From Agrocybe praecox (lineage: Eukaryota; Basidiomycota; Agaricomycetes; Agaricales; Agrocybaceae), in the NCBI GenBank assembly GCA_964017145.1, contig OZ024845.1:2356001-2420000 (forward strand): DNA of 64,000 bases. Reading direction: 5' to 3'. The notes beneath the pieces were generated by a model. That model was not told the origin of the DNA. It made no database searches and saw nothing but the letters and a program-made list of their open reading frames with translations. Position 1 is the stretch's first letter; the number at the start of each line of letters is the position of its first letter. Below, in pieces: positions 58,488 to 64,000 of the stretch. A program made the position numbers and the translations under genes.

Positions 58488-59290
58488 CTATGCTAAATAT
58501 TTCTGAACCTTCAGAGCTTCAGCCAAAGCCCTTGAAACGATATCCCAATTTCTTGTGGGGTCTTGCTTCATATGATTTACATGGCCCGTACCCTTGAATT
58601 CCTCGGTGGTAACTGATAGCCCCTTTGCTATGCTTTCAGCTGCATGTCCCTCGACAGACTTGGGCAGGATAATTTACCCGTATCTGAGTAGATGTACATG
58701 CGGAGCGTCTTCTCGTTCGTCCGTGGAAGTAAATCTGCTCTGTCCAAACCCACCTTAATCTTTGTGATGGGGTTTGTTTTCAAGGAGCCAGGAGCCGTCC
58801 ACGATGGTGAACCAGAGGATGATGAGCGAGATGTAAGGATATATTTTCGATTGGGAGCTTGTATGATTCTGGAGTCATCTCTGAGAGTAAGTTGAGTTGT
58901 CCGGAACCGCCTTGGATTTAATTTTTCAACAATCTCTGGTTATAAGGGACATCCAGGAAAATCTGAGAAAACGTGGACTAGTAGAATAGGTAGTGAGGCA
59001 CTGAAGGTCCTGCAGCACTTTGATGATAGGATGGATTCCTTCGAGTTAAAATGAACCGTATCATGATGAATTCCATAAGAACTATGGTGTGATCAACAAT
59101 CCTTCGTCGGTTTTGTTGACCAGTAAGAAGATTGTGTGGATCGAACGAGCATTTGAAGCGCACCCAGGTATAGTTTGCTGTATCCCGACATATATTTCAC
59201 CACATGGTCAACTGGTGCCTCCACTGTAGAAAAACGCATCGTGAGCATATTACCCATGGAATACCGCTTCAAAAGACTTACTCCAACAAA
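58488..59290 (-). pseudogene. TMEM53/DUF829 alpha/beta hydrolase, decayed
   Basis: Blocks of the family occur in order on the minus strand but in different frames. APVDHVVKYMSGYSKLY and ALQMLVRSTQSSYWSTKPT (about 59110-59250) end in a TGA. IHPIIKVLQDLQCL (about 59000-59040) is followed by LLVHVFSD one frame over. TLRMYIYSDT and SVEGHAAESIAKG (about 58640-58710) are separated by a one-base loss. FKGTGHVNHMKQDPTRNWDI with the catalytic His ends at TAG 58488. The expected start and the FSNGG nucleophile region are missing or altered. In animals TMEM53 is a nuclear-envelope protein; in fungi the role is unknown. Multiple frame breaks make this a clear pseudogene. Confidence 0.8.
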
Positions 59291-60033
59291 AGATCAACAC
59301 AAGCCTATTTCAAGCTATAATGAGACGGAAAAAAAGTTTTGGAGTGAAATAGATAACTCCCTTGGGTACATTGGAATCTGCTTTGATAGGCTTTGATAGA
59401 GCTCCCATCCCATCCCTGCCGGTACGTGTACACACTCTGCCTGATGCGAACCGGCGTGATCTATTCTAGAAGTGGTGTGTTTTCCTGGACACTCATTATG
59501 AATGCAATCTGTGAGTCCAAGGTACAAAAAGTTTTTGTTTGACGTGCAACGAGGAGAAAGCGTTGGTTGACAGTGTACGGCTAGGAGAATGTTTCCAGAG
59601 ATAGACGATTTGTGTGCTTTAAAGCCAACTCAACAGCATGGTAACATTTGCAACATGAGCCCAGATCATCTTGCACCACCGACCATAAAGCACCGTCAAT
59701 GGCCATGCTGTTTCGAGTGTATCAGGCTGCATTAAATCTTCGAATACATCTGGTGCCAATGCTAAGGGTGTTCGTTTCGTTTGTCGCAAGTTTGACGCCT
59801 AATGCGCATGTTGATGCTGCTCGACAGGACCTAGGTCGCGATAAAGACTTTAGAGCTTGGATAGTTCATCGATAACCATTGGAGAAAAGACAAAGAAAGA
59901 AAAGACATGGAAAAGACCCTCAAAAGTTTGAAAACAGGTGGACATAGCGGTCACACGTTGGACGCAAACGATATCGATCAAGAATGATTTGATATCTTCC
60001 ATATTTGGCAATAGCCCTGACCACTTGATATAG
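59291..60033. other. Intergenic
   Basis: No gene is supported. The frame at 59648-59875 has no family features. The missing first exon of the second hydrophobin would be expected at the right end of this interval but is absent. Confidence 0.4.
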
Positions 60034-60579
60034 TCGTCCCCCAGCTTGCTGGCCTCCTCGGCATCGACCTCAGCTCATCACTGGCCTCGTCGGATGTGAG
60101 TCACGAAAAAATGTAAATGTTTATTGACTGCAAGGTTCCCCAATGCACTATCCTACTACTTATTGAAATAAACGGGGGCGGGTATTATTCGTGGCAAACG
60201 AACGAGGAAATTACATACGAAATTATGGACATATATATAATAAAATGGTTGTCATGTAAACGATAAGCCGGGTAAGCCAAGCAATTTACGGCGCTAGATT
60301 ACCAACCAAGCGAGTAAAATCCAACACTACTTACAGTGAGTCGCAGCCCACTCAACATCCTCGGTGTTGGTGGCAACTTCTGGTAAGCTATACGGGAAAG
60401 GTATCGCATTGCCCTTCAGGAAATTGACCCCAATTTTCCCCAAGTTCTGCTCAACCAGTATGCTGCACTGGAAACAGCTCAGTAAGAGTTATAATTTATC
60501 TTTTCTGTGAATGTTTTCTTATGACTTATGCAGGGTGGACTCCTCTCTCGGATGCAGCCCTATCAACCCCAACCTCTGA
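60034..60579 (+). pseudogene. Class I hydrophobin, decayed copy 2 (5' truncated)
   Basis: Exons correspond one to one to copy 1, including intron positions: 60034-60095 (QLAGLLGIDL, then a one-base loss that shifts ITGLVG out of frame), 60337-60382 (SPLNILGVGG, with Arg at the expected Cys before SP), 60445-60481 (SAQPVCCTGNSS) and 60534-60579 (GGLLS, two bases lost before the last Cys, then the normal TGA after the INPNL position). The signal-peptide exon and first Cys group are absent. Introns differ in sequence except at splice sites. It is a non-functional relic in the opposite orientation to copy 1, about 8 kb away. Confidence 0.82.
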
Positions 60580-62407
60580 GGGCTGAGCTGCGGACAGTAT
60601 CAGTACTCATGTATATTAGAAAGAATCTTCCCCTGTTCATTGTCGACTCGTTTCCTGGAGTGATTGACCAATTGAATTTGTTATTGCATTATATTGCATT
60701 TCCTGAACCACCTTGCTTCTTTTTTTAATGTATCAATTGGGGAACCCTACAGCATACCTTTGACTCAGAATGTCCCTTGCAACTATGCTAGAGTAAGAGG
60801 AAGACCACGTACACGTAATTTTAAAGAACAAAGTGTTACACTTACTACACCCAATGTTCTTTGAACGAGATTCAGACCTTCGAATTATCCAACAGTCTCC
60901 TGCGTTCTGACACCAGCAAAATGTACATGAATGAGATTCAAATCTCCTGATAGAACGCTTTCTAGAGTAAGGCGAAGGGGTTCGTAAACGTAGAATAACG
61001 GAGGGAAAGCGAAGACCTGGAGCAGAACTCGGAGTCCCCTCGCACATGCTCGGGCCGCTTCGCATTAGGGTGGAACGTTGAACTGTAATATTTGATTTCC
61101 AACATCCCTTCTGCAAACCTTGGACGTTCTCTCTACTGAATCTTGTTGACTCACTATGGTTTTGTTTGACTTGAACATCTCATCTGATTTGGACAACTTT
61201 ATCTGGCCCCTTTATGCTCAAATTTGGACGCTCAGCATCGCATCATCGGATTCCATCATCGGATTCCCAACAGATGCTATACGTGTTCGCTTTTTGCGCG
61301 ATATCCTGGCACATTCTACAGCCTATGCATCTACTTATTCCCTTGTATTCTATAGATCATTCTAGAAACAATGGATTGAAACGTGACTCGTGGATGCCAA
61401 CAGCTTGGTCTATCGCCACTAGGACTCCTGTTCAAAACATTCGTTCTTCCCAGCCATCTCGTGAAGGAAATCCTACCTTCTTGAATTCGACTGCATAGCA
61501 AACATTCCGTAGATTCTAAGGTGCCTCTTTATACGCTCTGTTCTCGGATCCATTTTCAAGTCAAGAACCATGTTTGCGGCACTTCAAGTTGTAACATGTA
61601 TTCGTTTCGTTGATGGCTCTTTCGTTTAGCCGGTGTCTGCCCGATTATGATCATATCTTGATCTATCCTTTATTATCATTAATTTAGCCATTGCTTGATA
61701 CGCTGCATGTTTTGTGTTGGCACTAACATCGTAAGTGCTACTCCCTTGGGTTCTCGCGAATTCTGGGAAGCGCAAAGTGCCGGTACCCGGTCGGCGGTAC
61801 CCCATTAGGAAATTCGGCTACCTGTTCAAGTAAAAACAAAGTTAAATCGCCGTCTGGACGGTGTTCGGAACTCTACCGTTACTTACTGCGCGGATGCCCG
61901 CCACCCCATCCATTCCGTTAATTGGTGTGAATCAACTCGTTATTTGTGGGTATTTTAGTTATTTGAAGACACACGTTTACTAATTACCCGTTTGCCAAGC
62001 ATTATTACTGTAGCAAATATTGCTCGTGCCTCAAGGGGATGTTGGGCATGAACCTGAGCTCAGGCCTTCTCAGGCCTGAGACTTGAAGCTTGTCTGTCAC
62101 AAACGCACCCCCGCATGTAACCTTTACATCAAACATTTTTGTGAAGCCGCAGAGAAAAAGAGGGGGTAAAAGACTATTCCTAATGTATAGTTGGGTCAGC
62201 ATAAGGTCGTTCACAGCTTGACGCATGAATACTGCCACTTCTCTCCACAGGCATGATTGTCATTCTTCAAGAGACAGTAGAATGATTACGGACCTAACAT
62301 TATCTTACCTTCTGCATCGAGGGTATTGGACGATAACCAGCCAGCCTTCAAAATTTAGCCATACATAGCTATCTGAGTACGACCATCAATAGAATGGTGG
62401 TTGGTAC
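60580..62407. other. Intergenic, probably gene-free
   Basis: 1.8 kb. Frames at 60733-61116 (-) and 61156-61498 (+) have no start context, splice sites or family match. CTCAGGCC is duplicated near 62060. Nothing else is seen. Confidence 0.4.
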
Positions 62408-62770
62408 ATGTGTTACGCAGAAAGCCTGGAGGAGCGCAGTTATCTTCGCACTATACACGGATTACTTTCCCCCACGTACACAACTCTCCCCGGTAACCCC
62501 AGCTCTATCCCCTTGATTATTGGCGCTATTTCAGTGCCACAACCAATGCGAGGCACGCATATTCTTACGGAGCTAGAGAACCAACCACTCAGAAACATAG
62601 ACTTATACTACGAGGAGACCTTGGAGCAATTGTCCGCGGACCAAAGGCCAGGATTTGGATTATACATAAGGCTCAAGAACCCCTCAACTGACTTGTCCAT
62701 GTGCTTCAAGATAGCACCAGGACTAGAAATTAGCAAGTGGAATCGCACAGAACTCATGACAGATTGTTGA
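62408..62770 (+). CDS. Hypothetical protein or exon, 120 codons
   Basis: Open frame from ATG 62408 with mixed composition (SSIPLIIGAISVPQPMRGTH, DLYYEETLEQLSADQRP, GFGLYIRLKNPSTDLSMCFK). It reads more like protein than its surroundings, but no family, signal peptide or splice partner is recognised. A nearby frame (from ATG 62802, VTLVNTSDGDVWDLAHSDV) could be a related exon. Confidence 0.28.
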   Translation: MCYAESLEERSYLRTIHGLLSPTYTTLPGNPSSIPLIIGAISVPQPMRGTHILTELENQPLRNIDLYYEETLEQLSADQRPGFGLYIRLKNPSTDLSMCFKIAPGLEISKWNRTELMTDC

Positions 62771-64000
62771 ATCCTGTAAAGAGTCCGAATCTTGCGGAGG
62801 ATGGTCGTTCATAATGCGACATCCCGACCTGATACGAAACCTGGGGTAACACTGGTGAACACGAGTGACGGCGACGTATGGGATTTGGCGCATTCCGACG
62901 TTTAATTACCGACCCTGTCCTTTTAGTGGCATGGTACGAAGAAGAGGTAGTATAGACATTCAGACCGGGCAGTTAGTTAGTATACAAGGACTTTTCGTTC
63001 TCAGATGTGCACCAATTTGCATTAAAGCATTGATGATGAATCCCAACAAAAATAAAGAATATACAAGGTCACTAGCGGTCAATTGAATGCTGTAATTCTC
63101 AACTCGGTAGCGAGCGTATCGTGCGATCGAGTAATCAAACGTTGATATGCATTAATACGGAGACGAAAATGTTTATTAAGCACTTCGAGGGGTTACCCAG
63201 TTCCTTGTCGTTGGGCGTTGATGCCCCAGTGTCATAATTCCTGATGTCCACTGATTTGGGCAGATGGAGCTACCATCTTTAACACAGGTTCCCATGTTTC
63301 GGGTACATCCCATTGTATTGGAACCTAGTGTAATAAGGCACACCCACATGCCCGTCGCTTTCCCAAAATTTGACATGAGAGATTTATCAACGTCAACGTC
63401 AGTATGTAACTTCACTTAGAGACAAGCGTGCATGACGTATTCTCACCTGACATCGCAATGTATAAAAAAAAATCAAAGAACTCTTTATAGAGAAATCTCT
63501 GGAGGAGCACGCTGTTAACCTTTGATATATGTCAGTTTTTGCCTGACGCGATATCTCTCGAGTTAACAAAACGAAACGGCAAGAATTGGCAAAAATGACC
63601 ATCTCTCGATGTGACTCAATCAGTCAAATACAGTAAACATGTAGGCGCCGACGGCGGTAATAATCGGTAATGATGTAAGGCGCCGCGGCGCCACTCTGCC
63701 GGGTCACATCCTCAATTAGAATAGAACATCTGCATCAGACCCCAGAATAACCATTGAGGTATAGCTATTTATCAACATGTCGAACTATTATTGTTTTAAA
63801 AATTTATGCGAGAGTTCCACTGTTCTCTCTAATCTCAGGGGATACCCATGCCAGTGCATTCATTATTTATGCATATAGGTAAATGACAGTACCAACACAT
63901 TTATTCTTCTGTTCTGTTACTACCACTCCGCGTACGTACATGTTAATATATTTCACCTTCGCTATGCAAACTCACGAGTGTCAGGTCTACCTATGCGGAA
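62771..64000. other. Right-end interval, no supported gene
   Basis: Apart from short frames (e.g. 63176-63415 minus, with GCTRNMGTCVKDGSSICPNQ) nothing is supported. GGCGCCG-rich bits occur near 63645-63690. Confidence 0.35.

Noticed and set aside
60733..61116. 127-codon minus-strand frame with many Ser/Arg/Cys
   Set aside because: No family, signal peptide or splice evidence; composition fits a chance frame.
63176..63415. Minus-strand Cys-containing frame
   Set aside because: No signal peptide, no usable start context and no partner exons; too weak to call a gene.

Overview
The window is nuclear DNA from a filamentous basidiomycete, most likely an agaricomycete. Genes carry many short introns (about 40-70 nt, GT-AG with occasional GC-AG) and sit on both strands. 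The gene set includes Crinkler-kinase and NACHT NTPase proteins, hydrophobin relics and a Fus3/Kss1-type MAP kinase. No rRNA, tRNA or CRISPR array was found. All exon models come from reading frames and splice signals only.

Layout. 1-1127: truncated Crinkler/kinase gene (-). 1684-3029: alpha/beta hydrolase (+). 3930-8852: a housekeeping block with 5-formyl-THF cyclo-ligase (-), GPI-GlcNAc transferase subunit P (+) and exonuclease 1 (-). 9109-10170: EFM7/NNT1-like methyltransferase (-). 11588-13000: secreted beta-carbonic anhydrase (+). 14537-15187: GNAT acetyltransferase (+). 15468-17920: first NACHT NTPase (-). 18210-19207: acyl-protein thioesterase (+). 19261-20539: homoserine dehydrogenase (-). 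21353-22776: short-chain dehydrogenase (+). 23866-27321: second NACHT NTPase (-). 28349-30982: ABC-F ATPase (+). 31312-31775: unassigned spliced tail (-). 31976-34393: ELYS-domain nucleoporin (-). 34913-37909: KRE6/SKN1 cell-wall glucan protein (-). 41020-42592: MAP kinase (+). 43267-45141: G3BP-like NTF2/RRM protein (+). 46272-47414: LRR-like fungal protein (+).

From about 47.4 kb to the right end the DNA is gene-poor and contains relics. It holds a possible membrane-protein relic, a small secreted protein with two cationic amphipathic repeats (49458-49945), two decayed class I hydrophobin genes in opposite orientation (51246-52182 and 60034-60579), a 0.54-kb element with terminal inverted repeats (53178-53720), a DUF2855 gene, three diverged tandem repeat units, a coiled-coil gene and a decayed TMEM53/DUF829 gene (58488-59290).

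The left two thirds read as conserved core genes (folate, GPI anchors, DNA repair, threonine/methionine synthesis, protein depalmitoylation, nuclear pore, beta-glucan synthesis, mating/filamentation signalling) interrupted by accessory defence-type genes. The most unusual item is the two-repeat peptide precursor. Its repeats resemble cecropin-type amphipathic helices in composition and it is joined by an acidic spacer.
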